A stretch of 64,000 nt of DNA from Hyparrhenia diplandra (GCA_015847255.1 JADLZK010007217.1:1-64000); one strand, 5' to 3'. Shown: positions 1 through 12,352, numbered from the stretch's first letter. Made by a program: numbers and translations. Notes: generated by a model not told the origin, from the letters alone.

Positions 1-1560
1 TGTAGATTTTTGACCAAGATAGATCCGGGGCCAGTTAATGGTGACCCGTTGGAAGCCCAACAGGATGTAATTCAACGTATCAAAAGTAAAATTTACAGGT
101 ATCACGTGGGCAACGGAAGAGACAAAAAGATGCCATTTTGCCCCTCCGTCGGCGTGCATTTCTATCAACATTTCTCGAGATTGGCAGTTTTTTGACCGAG
201 ATAGATCTAGTTGCCATGAAAAGTGACCCGCTGGAAGCCCAACATGACCTAACTTAGAGGATCAAAAAGTATAATTTTACAGCTATCATGGGGGCAAAGT
301 TTTATGAGCCCAAAGATGCCATTTTGGCCCATTTAGGAAATTTCACAAGATTCCTAGCTGTGACATTTTTGAGTTCAGAACCCAATCGTAGTGTTTCCGA
401 CCTCGCGAAGGTAGTAGAAAGATATTTTTGAAATCCATAAGTCCATGTTCCATAGGCACGCGAAGGCTCGCAAAATTGACGGTTTTCAAAAGAGGTCATT
501 CTCGCCTCCGCTCGCGTAGATTTTCGCCAACATTTGGCGGAGATTGGCGATTTTGACCAAGATAGATCCAGTCACCATGAAAAGTGACCGTTGGAAGCCC
601 AACAGATGTAATTTAATGTTATCAAAAAGTAAAATTCTTACGTGTATCACGTGGCAAAACAAGAGACAAAAGATGCCATTTTGGCCTCCGCTGGCAGATT
701 TCAACATTTCCTCGCGATTGGCAAGATTTTTGACCAAGATAGATCCAGTCGCCGAAAAGTGACCTGTTGGAAGCCCAACAGATGTAATTTAACGTATCGA
801 AAAGTAAAATTCTTGGCTGTGTATCACATGGGCAAACAAGAGACAAAAAGATGCCATTTTGGCCTCCGCTCGCAGGCAGATTGGCACAACATATCCGCGA
901 TTGTTAGATTTTTGACCAAGATAGATCCCGTCGCCACGAAAGTGACCCGTTGGAAGCCCAACAGATGTAATTCAACGTATCAAAATGTAAAATTTACAGT
1001 ATCACGGGCAGCTTGAAGAGACAAAAGATGCCATTTTGGCCTCCGCTCGCGCGCATTTCTATCAACATATCCGCGATTGGTAGATTTTTGACCAAGATAG
1101 ATCCGGGGCCGCCATGAAAGTGACCGCTGGAAGCCCAACAGATGTAATTGAACGATCAAAAGTAAAATTCTTGGCGTATCATGTGGGCAACGAAAAGAGA
1201 CAAAAGATGCTATTTTGGCCTCCATTCGAGCAGATTTCGGCCAACATTTCCTCGAGATTGGCGATTTTTGACCAAGATAGATCCAGTTGCCATGAAAAGT
1301 GACCCGTTGGAAGCCCAACATGATGTAATTTAGAGGATCAAAAAGTAAAATTTTACGCTTATCATGGGCAAATTGAAGAGCCAAAAAGATGCCATTTTGG
1401 CCTCTTTTTGGCCAAGATTCCTAGCGTGACATTTTTGAGTTCGTAATCCAATCGTAGTGTTTTTCGACCAAGAAAGCTATTTTTGAAATCCATAAGTCCA
1501 TGTCCGATAGGTATCGAAAGGCTCGCAAAATTGACGGGGTTTTCAAATGAGGTCATTCTA

Positions 1561-1690
1561 GCCTCCGGAAGCCCAACTTTTATGGAGATGGTAGATTTTT
1601 TGAAAGATAGATCCAAAACCAGTAAAAGTGACTTTGGAAGCCCAACAGATGTAATCAATGTATCGAAAAGTAAAAGATGAAGAGACAAAA
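1561..1690. repeat. Rearranged, partly deleted satellite monomer
   Basis: After TAGCCTCCG the sequence jumps to GAAGCCCAACTTTTATGG, placing a piece of the TTGGAAGCCCAAC block where TTCGGGCAGATTT belongs. Further on, the segment between AAAAGTAAA and GAAGAGACAAAAG (normally ATTC...GGGC) is missing. This shortens the unit 1437-2112 to 676 bp instead of about 735 bp. Confidence 0.7.
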
Positions 1691-2842
1691 GATGCCATTT
1701 TGGCCTCCGCTCGCGGCAGATTTCTATCAACATATCCGCGATTGTTAGATTTTTGACCAAGATAGATCCTGGCCGCCACGAAAAGTGACCTTGTTGGAAG
1801 CCCAACAGATGTAATTCAACGTATCAAAAAGTAAAATTTTTTGTGTATCATGTGGGCAAAATAAGAGACAAAAGATGCTATTTTGGCCTCCATTCGAAAG
1901 CAGATTGGCCAACATTTTCGAGATTGGCAGATTTTTTGACCAAGATAGATCCAGCTTGCCATGAAAAGTGACCGCTGGAAGCCCAACATGACCTAATTTA
2001 GAGGATCAAAAGTATAATTTTTACAGCTTATCACGTAAAAGCTAAGGAGCCCAAAGATGCCATTTTGGCCTCTTTTAGGAAATTTCGCCAAGATTCCTAG
2101 CGTGACATTTTTGAGTTCAGAACTCCAATCGTAGTGTTTTCGACTCCGTGCGCGGCTAGTAGAAAGCTATTTTTGAAATCCATAAGTCCATGTCCGATAG
2201 GTACGCGAAGGCTCGAAAAATTGACGGTTTTCAAAAGAGGTCATTCTAGCCTCCGCTCTCAAGTAAGATTTCTTTCAACATTTATGGAGATTGGCGCATT
2301 TTGACCAAGATAGATCCAAATACCACGAAAGTGACTTGTTGGAAGCCCAACAGATGTAATTTAATGTTATCAAAAAGTAAAATTTTACTGTGTATCACGC
2401 GGGCAACCGAAGAGACAAAAGATGTCATTTTGGCCTCCGTTTCGGCAGATTTCTAAATATCAACATTTCGGCGATTGGTAAATTTTTGACCAAGATAGAT
2501 CCAATCGCCATGAAAAGTGACGCTGGAAGCCCAACAGATGTAATTCAACGTATCAAAAAGTAAAATTCTTACAGGTATCACATGGGCAAATGAAGAGACA
2601 AAAGATGCCATTTTGGCCTCCCGCTCGGCATTTCCGCCAACATATCTCGAGATTGGCAGATTTTTGACCAAGATAGATCTAGTCGCCATGAAAAGTGACC
2701 TCGTTGGAAGCCCAACAGACCTAATTTAGAGGATCGAAAAGTAAAATTTTACAGTATCACGTGGGCAAACCTAAGAGCCAAAAGATGCCATTTTGGCCTC
2801 CATTTAGGAAATTTGGCCAACATTCCTAGCATTGACATTTTT

Positions 2843-2985
2843 GAGTTCAAGATAGATCCAATCGTAGTGAAAGTGACCGCTGGAAGCCCAGTAGAAAGAT
2901 ATTTTGAAATCCAAAAGTAAAATTCGATAGGCAGGTATCATGCTGGGCAAAATTGAGACAAAAGAGGCTATTTTGGCCTCCGCTC
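2843..2985. repeat. Mosaic monomer, d-type and ordinary words interleaved
   Basis: GAGTTC (d) runs into AAGATAGATCC (box), then AATCGTAGTG (d), AAAGTGACC (ordinary), CTGGAAGCCCA, then GTAGAAAGATATTTTGAAATCC (d), AAAAGTAAAATTC (ordinary), GATAGGCA (d) and GGTATCATG (ordinary). At least six switches occur in about 140 bp, all in register. Confidence 0.75.
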
Positions 2986-5391
2986 GTTAGATTTCGCCAA
3001 CATTTATGGAGATTGGCGGATTTTTAGATCAAGATAGATCCAAATACCATGAAAAGTGACCGCTGGAAGCCCAACAGATGTAATTTAACGTATCAAAAAG
3101 TAAAATTTTACAGGTATCACATGGGCAGCTGAAGAGACAAAAGATGCCATTTTGGCCTCGCTCGCGTGCAGATTTGGCCAACATATCCGGGCGCATTGGT
3201 AGATTTTTGACCAAGATAGATCCTAGCCGCCATTTAAAAGTGACCCCGCTGGAAGCCCAACAGATGTAATTTAACATATCAAAAATGTAAAATTTTACAG
3301 TGTATCACATGGGCAGCTGAAGAGACAAAAGATGCCATTTTGGCCTCCGATCGTGCAGATTGGCCAACATATCCCGGCATTGTTAGATTTTTGACCAAGA
3401 TAGATCGGGGCCGCCACCTAAAAGTGACTTGTTGGAAGCCCAACAGATGTAATTCAACGTATCAAAAAGTAAAATTCTTACTGTGTATCATGTGGGCAAA
3501 CAAGAGACAAAAGATGCTATTTTGGCCTCCGCTCGAGCGATTTCGCCAACATTTCGAGATTGGCGGATTTTTGACCAAGATAGATCCAGCTTGCCATGAA
3601 AAGTGACCCGTTGGAAGCCCAACATGATCTAATTTAGAGGATCGAAAAGTATAATTTTACAGCTTATCACGGGGCAAGTTAAGGAGCCCAAAGATGCCAT
3701 TTTGGCCTCTTTTAGGGAAATTTTCACAAGATTCCTAGCGGTGACATTTTTGAGTTCCGTAACTCCAATCGTAGTGTTTCGACTCCCGTGCGAAGCTAGT
3801 AGAAAGCTATTTTGAAATCCATAAGTCCATGTCCGATAGGCACGCGAAGGCTCGCAAAATTGACGGTTTTCAAAAGAGGTCATTCCGCCCCGCTCGCGCG
3901 CAGATTTCGCCAACATTTATGGAGATTGGCGATTTTGACCAAGATAGATCCAGCCGCCATTTAAAAGTGACCCGTTGGAAGCCCAACAGATGTAATTTAA
4001 TGTTATCAAAAAGTAAAATTCTTACGGTGTATCACGTGGGCAACCAAGAGACAAAAGATGTCATTTTGGCCTGTTTCGGGCAGATTTCGCGATTGGCAAA
4101 TTTTTGACCAAGATAGATCCAATCGCCATGAAAAGTGACCGTTGGAAGCCCAACAGATGTAATTTAACGTGACGAAAAGTAAAAATTTTATGTGTATCAC
4201 ATGGGCAGTCGAAGAGACAAAAGATGCCATTTTGGCCTCCGCTCGCGCAGATTTCCGCCAACATATCCGAGATTGGTAGATTTTTTGACCAAGATAGATC
4301 CCGGCCACCACGAAAGTGACCCGCTTGAAGCCCAACAGATGTAATTCAACGTATCAAAATGTAAAATTCTTGTGTATCACGCGGGCAAACCGAAGAGACA
4401 AAAGATGCCATTTTGGCCTCCGCTCGCGCGTGATTGGCCAACATATCCGCGATTGGTAGATTTTTGACCAAGATAGATCCGGGCCGCCACGAAAAGTGAC
4501 CTCGTTGGAAGCCCAACAGATGTAATTGAACGTATCAAAAAGTAAAATTTTTTGTGTATCATGTGGGCGTACCGAAGAGACAAAAGATGCTATTTTGGCC
4601 TCCGCTCGGCAGATTTTGGCCAACATTTCTCGAGATTGGCGGATTTTAGATCAAGATAGATCCAGATTTGCCATGAAAAGTGACCTCGTTGGAAGCCCAA
4701 CAGATGTAATTTAACGTTATCGAAAAGTAAAATTTTACTGTGTATCACGTGGGCAGCTGAAGAGACAAAAGATGCCATGCCATTTTGGCATTGGTAGATT
4801 TTTGGTAGATTTCAAAAGCGATTGGTAGATTTTTGACCAAGATAGATCTAGTCGCCACGAAAGTGACCCGATTTTGGAAGCCCAACAGATGTAATTAACG
4901 TGATCAAAAGTAAAATTTTAAGGTGTATCACATGGGCAACCGAAGAGACAAAAGATGCCATTTTGGCCTCCGATCGTGCAGATTTCTCACAACATATCCG
5001 CGATTGTTAGATTTTTGACCAAGATAGATCCCGCCGCCACGAAAAGTGACTTGTTGGAAGCCCAACAGATGTAATTCAACATATCAAAATGTAAAATTCT
5101 TACAGGTATCATGTGGGCAAGTCAAGAGACAAAAGATGCTATTTTGGCCTCCGCTCGAAAGCAGATTGGCCAACATTTCCGAGATTGGCGGATTTTTTGA
5201 CCAAGATAGATCCAGCTTGCCATGAAAAGTGACCTGTTGGAAGCCCAACATGATCTAATTTAGAGGATCGAAAAGTATAATTTTTACGCTTATCACGCGG
5301 GCAATTTTATGAGCCCAAAGATGCCATTTTGGCCTCTTTTTTTTAGGAAATTTCGTCAAGATTCCTAGCGTGACATTTTTTGAGTTCCGTG

Positions 5392-7176
5392 AACTCCAAT
5401 CGTAGTGTTTCGACTCCGTGCGGCTAGTAGAAAGCTATTTTTGAAATCCATAAGTCCATGTCCGATAGGCATCGCGAAGGCTCGCAAAATTGACGGTTTT
5501 CAAAAGAGGTCATTCCGCCTCCGCTCGGGCAGATTGGCCAACATTTATGGAGATTGGCAGATTTTGACCAAGATAGATCCAAACCGCCACGAAAAGTGAC
5601 CTGTTGGAAGCCCAACAGATGTAATTTAATGTTATCAAAAAGTAAAATTCTTACAGGTATCAATGCGGCACCAAGAGACAAAAGATGTCATTTTGGCCTC
5701 TCGTTTCGGGCAGATTTCCGGGCGATTGGCAAATTTTTGACCAAGATAGATCCAATCGCCATGAAAAGTGACCTCGTTGGAAGCCCAACAGATGTAATTT
5801 AACGATCGAAAAGTAAAAATTTTTTACGTGTATCACATGGGCAGCTGAAGAGACAAAAGATGCCATTTTGGCCTCCGCTCGCGTGCAGATTTCGGCCAAC
5901 ATATCCGAGATTGGTAGATTTTTGACCAAGATAGATCCCGCCACCACGAAAGTGACCGTTGGAAGCCCAACAGATGTAATTCAACGTATCAAAATGTAAA
6001 ATTCTTGTGTATCACGCGGGCAAAGTGAAGAGACAAAAGATGCCATTTTGGCCTCCCGCTCGTGCGTGAGATTGGCCAACATATCCGGGCGATTGGTAGA
6101 TTTTTGACCAAGATAGATCCGGGGCCGCCACGAAAAGTGACTCGTTGGAAGCCCAACAGATGTAATTCAACGTATCAAAAAGTAAAATTCTTACAGGTGT
6201 ATCATGTGGGCAAACAAGAGACAAAAGATGCTATTTTGGCCTCCGCTCGAAAGCAGATTTTGCCAACATTTCGAGATTGGCGGATTTTAGATCAAGATAG
6301 ATCCTTGCCATGAAAAGTGACTCGTTGGAAGCCCAACAGATGTAATTTAACGTTATCAAAAAGTAAAATTCTTACGTGTATCACGGGCAAACCGAAGAGA
6401 CAAAAAGATGCCATTTTGGCCTCGCTCGGGTAGATTTTGCGCATTGGTAGATTTTTGACCAAGATAGATCTAGTCGCCACAAAAGTGACCCGTTGGAAGC
6501 CCAACAGGATGTAATTTAACGTGATCGAAAAGTAAAAATTTTACAGGTATCACATGGGCAGCCGAAGAGACAAAAGATGCCATTTTGGCCTCCGCTCGCA
6601 GATTGGCCAACATATCCGGCGATTGTTAGATTTTTGACCAAGATAGATCCTGCCGCCACGAAAAGTGACTTGTTGGAAGCCCAACAGATGTAATTCAACG
6701 TATCAAAATGTAAAATTCTTACAGGTATCACGCGGGCAAACCGAAGAGACAAAAGATGCCATTTTGGCCTCCGCTCGTGCAGATTGGCCAACATATCCGG
6801 CGATTGGTAGATTTTTGACCAAGATAGATCCGGGGCCGCCACGAAAAAGTGACCTCGTTGGAAGCCCAACAGATGTAATTCAATGTATCAAAAAGTAAAA
6901 TTCTTACGTGTATCATGTGGGCAAATTAAGAGACAAAAGATGCTATTTTGGCCTCCGCTCGAGCAGATTTGGCCAACATTTCTCGAGATTGGCGGATTTT
7001 TGATCAAGATAGATCCAGTTGCCATGAAAAGTGACCGTTGGAAGCCCAACATGACCTAATTTAGAGGATCGAAAAGTATAATTTTACGCTTATCACGTGG
7101 GGTGTTTAAGGAGCCCAAAGATGCCATTTTGGCCTCTTTTAGGAAATTTGGCCAAGATTCCTAGCGTGACATTTTT
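5392..7176. repeat. Representative left-domain HOR unit, 10 monomers
   Basis: A complete 1,785-bp unit between successive diverged d monomers. Box positions that define the monomers are 5392 (d), 5566, 5739, 5924, 6106, 6290, 6457, 6636, 6817 and 7002, with the next d at 7177. The monomer before 5739 and the one before 6457 are short because the TCAACAT segment is missing. Two boxes read GATCAAG rather than GACCAAG (6290 and 7002). The following unit (7177-8785) has 9 monomers and the next (8786-10582) has 10. The HOR length therefore changes by whole monomers, as expected from unequal exchange. Confidence 0.85.
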
Positions 7177-10100
7177 GAGTTCAGAACTCCAATCGTAGTG
7201 TTTTCGACTCCGGCGAAGCTAGTAGAAAGCTATTTTTGAAATCCATAAGTCCATGTCCGATAGGCATCGCGAAGGCTCGCAAAATTGACGGTTTTCAAAA
7301 GAGGTCATTCCGCCTCCGCTCGCGCAGATTGGCCAACATTTATGGAGATTGGCAGATTTTGACCAAGATAGATCCGGCCGCCACGAAAAGTGACTGTTGG
7401 AAGCCCAACAGATGTAATTTAATGTTATCAAAAAGTAAAATTCTTACGGTGTATCACGTGGGCGTGAAGAGACAAAAGATGTCATTTTGGCCCTCGTCGG
7501 CAGATTTCGCGCATTGGCAAATTTTTGACCAAGATAGATCCAATCGCCATGAAAAGTGACCGTTGGAAGCCCAACAGATGTAATTTAACGATCGAAAAGT
7601 AAAATTTTTACAGGTATCACATGGGCAAATGAAGAGACAAAAGATGCCATTTTGGCCTCCGCTCGTGCAGATTTCCGCCAACATATCCGGGCGATTGGTA
7701 GATTTTTGACCAAGATAGATCCCGTCACCACGAAAGTGACCCGTTGGAAGCCCAACAGATGTAATTCAACGTATCAAAATGTAAAAATTCTTACAGGTAT
7801 CACGTGGGCAGTGAAGAGACAAAAGATGCCATTTTGGCCTCCGCTCGCAGATTTTTGGCCAACATATCCGGCGATTGGTAGATTTTTGACCAAGATAGAT
7901 CCGCCGCCACGAAAAGTGACCGTTGGAAGCCCAACAGATGTAATTCAACGTATCAAAAAGTAAAATTCTTACAGGTATCATGTGGGCAGCCTGAAGAGAC
8001 AAAAGATGCTATTTTGGCCTCCGCTCGAAAGGCAGATTTTGATTGCCAACATTTTCGAGATTGGCGGATTTTAGATCAAGATAGATCCGATTGCCATGAA
8101 AAGTGACCTCGTTGGAAGCCCAACAGATGTAATTTAACGTTATCGAAAAGTAAAATTCTTACAGGTATCACGTGGGCAAATGAAGAGACAAAAGATGCCA
8201 TTTTGGCCTCCGCTCGTAGATTTTCGGGCGATTGGTAGATTTTTGACCAAGATAGATCTAGTCGCCACGAAAAAGTGACCCGTTGGAAGCCCAACAGATG
8301 TAATTTAACGTGATCGAAAAGTAAAATTCTTACAGTATCACATGGGCAAACAAGAGACAAAAGATGCCATTTTGGCCTCCGCTCGTGCAGATTTGGCCAA
8401 CATATCCGGCGATTGTTAGATTTTTGACCAAGATAGATCCCGCCGCCACGAAAAGTGACTTGTTGGAAGCCCAACAGATGTAATTCAACGTATCAAAATG
8501 TAAAATTTTACAGTATCATGTGGGCAAACAAGAGACAAAAGATGCTATTTTGGCCTCCGCTCGAGCAGATTGGCCAACATTTTCGAGATTGGCGGATTTT
8601 TGACCAAGATAGATCCAAATTTTGCCATGAAAAGTGACCCGTTGGAAGCCCAACATGATCTAATTTAGAGGATCGAAAAGTATAATTCTTACAGCTATCA
8701 CGTGGGGCAGCTTAGGAGCCCAAAGATGCCATTTTGGCCTCTTTTTAGGGAAATTTCGTCAAGATTCCTAGCGGTGACATTTTTTGAGTTCCAGAATCCA
8801 ATCGTAGTGTTTCTCGACTCCGTATGGCTAGTAGAAAGCTATTTTTGAAATCCATAAGTCCATGTCCGATAGGCATCGCAAGGCTCGCAAAATTGACGGT
8901 TTTCAAAAGAGGTCATTCCGCCTCCGCTCGGGCGATTTCGTCAACATTTATGGAGATTGGCAGATTTTGACCAAGATAGATCCAAATCGCCCACGAAAGT
9001 GACCGTTGGAAGCCCAACAGATGTAATTTAATGTTATCAAAAAGTAAAATTCTTACTGTGTATCACGCGGGCAGTCAAGAGACAAAAAGATGTCATTTTG
9101 GCCTCTCGTTTCGGGCAGATTTCTCGCGATTGGCAAATTTTGACCAAGATAGATCCAATCGCCATGAAAAGTGACCCGTTGGAAGCCCAACAGATGTAAT
9201 TTAACGTATCGAAAAGTAAAATTCTTACAGTGTATCACATGGGCAAACTGAAGAGACAAAAGATGCCATTTTGGCCTCCGCTCGTGCGATTTCCGCCAAC
9301 ATATCCGGAGATTGGTAGATTTTTGACCAAGATAGATCCCGCCACCACGAAAGTGACCCGCTGGAAGCCCAACAGATGTAATTCAACGATCAAAATGTAA
9401 AATTCTTACGTATCACGTGGGCAACTGAAGAGACAAAAAGATGCCATTTTGGCCTCCTCCGCTCGTGATTTACGTCAACATATCCGGGCGATTGGTAGAT
9501 TTTTGACCAAGATAGATCCGGGCCGCCACGAAAAAAGTGACCCGTTGGAAGCCCAACAGATGTAATTCAACGTATCAAAAAGTAAAATTCTTACATGTGT
9601 ATCATGTGGGCAGGTGAAGAGACAAAAGATGCTATTTTGGCCTCCGCTCGAGCAGATTTTGGCCAACATTTCTCGAGATTGGCGGATTTTTAGATCAAGA
9701 TAGATCCAGATTGCCATGAAAAGTGACCGTTGGAAGCCCAACAGATGTAATTTAACGCTATCGAAAAGTAAAATTCTTACTGTGTATCACGCGGGCAAAT
9801 GAAGAGACAAAAGATGCCATTTTGGCCTCTCGTTCGTAGATTTCGGCGATTGGTAGATTTTTGACCAAGATAGATCTAGTCGCCACGAAAAGTGACCCGT
9901 TGGAAGCCCAACAGATGTAATTTAACGTATCGAAAAGTAAAATTCGTACAGTATCACATGGGCAAACAAGAGACAAAAGATGCCATTTTGGCCTCCGCTC
10001 GTGCAGATTTGGCCAACATATCCGCGATTGTTAGATTTTTGACCAAGATAGATCCCTGTCGCCACGAAAAGTGACTTGTTGGAAGCCCAACAGATGTAAT

Positions 10101-10582
10101 TCAACGTATCAAAATGTAAAATTCTTACAGGTATCACGTGGGCAACCGAAGAGACAAAAGATGCCATTTTGGCCTCCGTTCGTGTGTGATTTGCGTCAAC
10201 ATATCCGCGATTGGTAGATTTTTGACCAAGATAGATCGGCCGCCACGAAAAGTGACCGTTGGAAGCCCAACAGATGTAATTCAATGTATCAAAAAGTAAA
10301 ATTCTTACGGGTATCATGTGGGCAAACAAGAGACAAAAGATGCTATTTTGGCCTCCGCTCGAAAGCAGATTTGTCAACATTTCTCGAGATTGGCGGATTT
10401 TTGATCAAGATAGATCCAGTTGCCATGAAAAGTGACCTCGTTGGAAGCCCAACATGACCTAATTTAGAGGATCAAAAGTATAATTTTTACAGTTATCACG
10501 TGGGGCAGCTAAGGAGCCCAAAGATGCCATTTTGGCCTCTTTTTAGGGAATTTTCGCCAAGATTCCTAGCGGTGACATTTTT

Positions 10583-11276
10583 GAGTTTCAGAACTCCAAT
10601 CGTAGTGTTTCGGACTCCGTGCGGCTAGTAGAAAGCTATTTTTGAAATCCACAAGTCCATGTCCGATAGGCATCGCGAAGGCTCGCAAAATTGACGGTTT
10701 ACAAAAGAGGTCATTCTAGCCTCCGTTCGGGCATATTTCTTTCAACATTTATGGAGATTGGCAGATTTTTGACCAAGATAGATCCAGTCACCACAAAAGT
10801 GACCTCGTTGGAAGCCCAACAGATGTAATTCAATGTATCGAAAAGTAAAATTCTTACAGGTATCACGTGGGCAAAATGAAGAGACAAAAGATGCCATTTT
10901 GGCCTCCGCTCGTCGCGATTTCTATCAACATTTCTGGCGATTGGTAGATTTTTGACCAAGATAGATCCAGCCGCCATGAAAAGTGACCTGTTGGAAGCCC
11001 AACAGGATGTAATTCAACGTATCAAAAAGTAAAATTCTTACTGGTATCACGTGGCAAAATGAAGAGACAAAAGATGCCATTTTGGCCTCCGCTCGAGCAG
11101 ATTTTCGTCAACATTTCTCGAGATTGGCAGATTTTTGACCAAGATAGATCTAGTCGCCATGAAGAGTGACCTGTTGGAAGCCCAACAGACCTAATTTAGA
11201 GGATCGAAAAGTATAATTCTTACAGTTATCACGTGGGGCAGCTAAGGAGCCCAAAGATGCCATTTTGGCCTCCATT
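10583..11276. repeat. Left part of a 4-mer HOR unit split by the transposon
   Basis: This begins with a d'-type monomer (AAAGAGG, TCTAGCCTCC, TTTCTTTCAACATTT). It continues with an 'a' monomer (box near 10772), a 'b' monomer (box near 10956) and a c'-type monomer (CATGAAGAGTGACC near 11159, then GACCTAATTTAGAGG). The c' monomer is cut at CCTCCATT and resumes at 16920. Joined without the transposon and one ATT, the unit is 734 bp to the next GAGTTCC at 16963. That is the 4-mer length seen throughout the right array. Confidence 0.85.
11274..11276. repeat. Target-site duplication, left copy (ATT)
   Basis: ATT immediately precedes the terminal CACTA at 11277 and is repeated directly after the other end (16920-16922). 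Intact c' monomers elsewhere read CCTCCATTTAGGGAAAT, so a single ATT is the empty-site state. A 3-bp duplication is the signature of CACTA (En/Spm) transposition. Confidence 0.95.
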
Positions 11277-11289
11277 CACTAGTAGAAAT
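11277..11289 (+). repeat. CACTA terminal inverted repeat, left
   Basis: CACTAGTAGAAAT pairs with CACTACTAGAGAT, the complement of 16907-16919, with 11 of 13 positions identical. Further in, GATGTGCTC occurs just inside both termini: left near 11305-11313 and in the complement of the right end. The left copy is displaced by about 16 bp that include a small hairpin (ATCATC 11293-11298, GATGAT 11302-11307). Confidence 0.9.
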
Positions 11290-11470
11290 ATGATCATCCG
11301 TGATGATGTGCTCGTGACGCTGCACACTTTTGTCACAGAAGGTTATGTCTTCAATGACGAAATGTCTATTTTCGTCATAAGTGTGCGGTGACGAAGTTTT
11401 GGCTTGAATATTAATGACGATCATGAAAATAAGGTCACGTAACACTTAAAGGAGGTCGTCATAGATTATG
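11290..11470. promoter_or_regulatory. Left subterminal repeat region of the CACTA element
   Basis: Repeated short motifs in both orientations: CGTGACG, TTGTCAC, AATGACGAA, TTCGTCAT, GGTGACGAA, AATGACGATCATG, AGGTCACG and GGTCGTCAT. By analogy with En/Spm, such clusters are binding sites for the element-encoded TNPA-like protein and are needed in cis for transposition. No protein-coding content is convincing here; a 67-codon minus-strand ORF overlaps it by chance. Confidence 0.75.
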
Positions 11471-11518
11471 TTTTCGTATTGTAATATTTCTTCGACGTGT
11501 ACCCATGCGATGCGTGGG

Positions 11519-11663
11519 CTGTTTTCCACCTTTTTTGCACAGTGAGCCATAGCTCCAGCTCGACAGTAGGTTGGGCCTTGCCTAGACGGCCTGCTCCACC
11601 TTTTTTTGTACAGTGGCCACAGCTCCGGCCCGACAACAGCTTGGGCCTCACCCAGATGGCCCG
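11519..11663. repeat. 71-bp direct duplication (two diverged copies)
   Basis: Two adjacent copies each contain CCACCTTTTTT, ACAGTG, an AGCTCC core, CGACA and TTGGGCCT. The poly-T landmarks lie near 11526 and 11596, about 70 bp apart. The copies differ by about a quarter of positions. The tract is GC-rich compared with its surroundings and could be a fragment of captured non-coding sequence. Two short overlapping ORFs (126 and 71 codons) cross it and look non-biological. Confidence 0.7.
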
Positions 11664-11800
11664 CTCACATTTTTATTTTATTTTATTTTATTTGCAAAGT
11701 GGGGCACAGGTCGACGTGGCAATTTTGGGTCCCACCCGCGGGTCCCCCGACGACGTTGAGCTCTTTGTTAAATTGTATTTGGCAACCCGAAAATTACTCT
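11664..11800. other. Non-coding spacer with T/A-rich tract
   Basis: Contains a TTTTA microsatellite-like run (about 11670-11692) followed by a GC-rich segment with CCCACCCGCGGG. No ORF, RNA or repeat of known type is recognised. Confidence 0.5.
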
Positions 11801-11860
11801 TGCGAATCTTCAAACCCGTGACCAGGCAGTGCTCAATTTGGAGCGTTACCACCACACTAC
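11801..11860 (-). pseudogene. tRNA-like relic 1 (degenerate)
   Basis: Read on the minus strand, this has a TAGTGTGGTGGTAACGCTCC block resembling a tRNA 5' half with box A. About 15 nt further on is GGTCACGGGTTTGAAGATTC, which resembles box B plus T-arm (canonical GGTTCGANTCC). No clean cloverleaf or anticodon arm can be drawn, so this is not a working tRNA. It is the weakest of the three similar relics in this element, which all lie on the same strand. Confidence 0.4.
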
Positions 11861-12080
11861 ATGACCTTTCATGTTGAAGGGATGAAATTTTTCTATTTGT
11901 AAGTTGAATAATAAATCAAGGGTGCATGCACGATTAAACTAGAGTTTACTACAATTAATTAAACTAGTTTTTGTGGTCCAAAAATTTTGGTGTGAAGGGT
12001 TTATAATAAAATGTTTATGATCACTAGATATGGTATTAATGAGTCTCAAGAAATTAACAAAATGCAAAAAAGTGGTTCAT
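11861..12080. other. AT-rich non-coding spacer
   Basis: AT-rich interior sequence of the CACTA element between the first two tRNA-like relics. I see no coding potential or recognised repeat. Confidence 0.5.
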
Positions 12081-12146
12081 AAATAGAGTTTGAACTTAAG
12101 ACCTCAAGCATCCGAACCATTCACCTTTCCATTGAGCTACAACCAC
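12081..12146 (-). pseudogene. tRNA-like relic 2 (box A and box B preserved)
   Basis: On the minus strand, TAGCTCAATGG (complement of 12129-12139) fits box A (TRGCNNAGYNGG) closely. AGTTCAAACTC (complement of 12086-12096) resembles box B. The spacing is about 30-35 bp, as in a tRNA. Sequence between them can form only a weak anticodon-type arm. This is a tRNA-derived fragment, possibly from a SINE head or a decayed tRNA gene carried by the transposon. Confidence 0.5.
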
Positions 12147-12350
12147 AATTGAGATAGCACGTACAATTTAACGTATATACTTCCTCACACGTGACTGTGG
12201 CTTTCCTTCACAAATCAAAACTATTTTTCCTGCCCCACCCGCCTAGTCACGTGTGTAGACGTCACCCACCCACTTCAACCCAAGCAAAAAAAAATCAATC
12301 TAGACAAGTAAAAGGAAAAAAATACAAATAAAAGGAAAAATAAAGTGCAC
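12147..12350. other. Non-coding spacer with poly-A-rich tracts
   Basis: Contains CACGTGACTG- and CACGTGTGTAG-type stretches and several AAAAGGAAAAA runs near 12285-12345. No gene is supported. Confidence 0.5.
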
Positions 12351-12352
12351 AA

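Larger units (their letters stand above)
1..11276. repeat. Left satellite array (~180-bp monomer, mostly 9- and 10-mer HOR)
   Basis: Head-to-tail tandem repeat with about 62 monomers. Nearly every monomer carries the box GACCAAGATAGATC followed by a TTGGAAGCCCAACA block, a GTAATTCAACGTATC-like block, AAAAGTAAAATTC, and AGACAAAAGATGCCATTTTG. Once per HOR unit a diverged monomer (d) replaces the box with GAGTTCCGTAACTCC and carries GAAATCCATAAGTCCATG. Unit starts, taken at the G of GAGTTC, are 371, 1437, 2113, 3752, 5392, 7177, 8786 and 10583. The unit lengths are therefore 1066, 676, 1639, 1640, 1785, 1609 and 1797 bp. Apart from the first two units these are 9- or 10-monomer HORs. The last unit, from 10583, is a 4-mer of the right-hand type interrupted by the transposon. 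Most copies read CCTCCGCTCG where the right array reads CCTCCGTTCG. Indel noise is heavier than in the right array. No gene is embedded; the ORFs present are read-throughs of the satellite. Confidence 0.95.

Noticed and set aside
1..11276. CRISPR array
   Set aside because: There is regular repetition, but the whole monomer is conserved; there are no unique spacers, no cas genes and the context is plant-like.
11497..11877. 126-codon plus-strand ORF near the left end of the transposon
   Set aside because: It crosses a 71-bp duplication, a TTTTA run and a tRNA-like relic. Its composition and the peptide do not look like protein.
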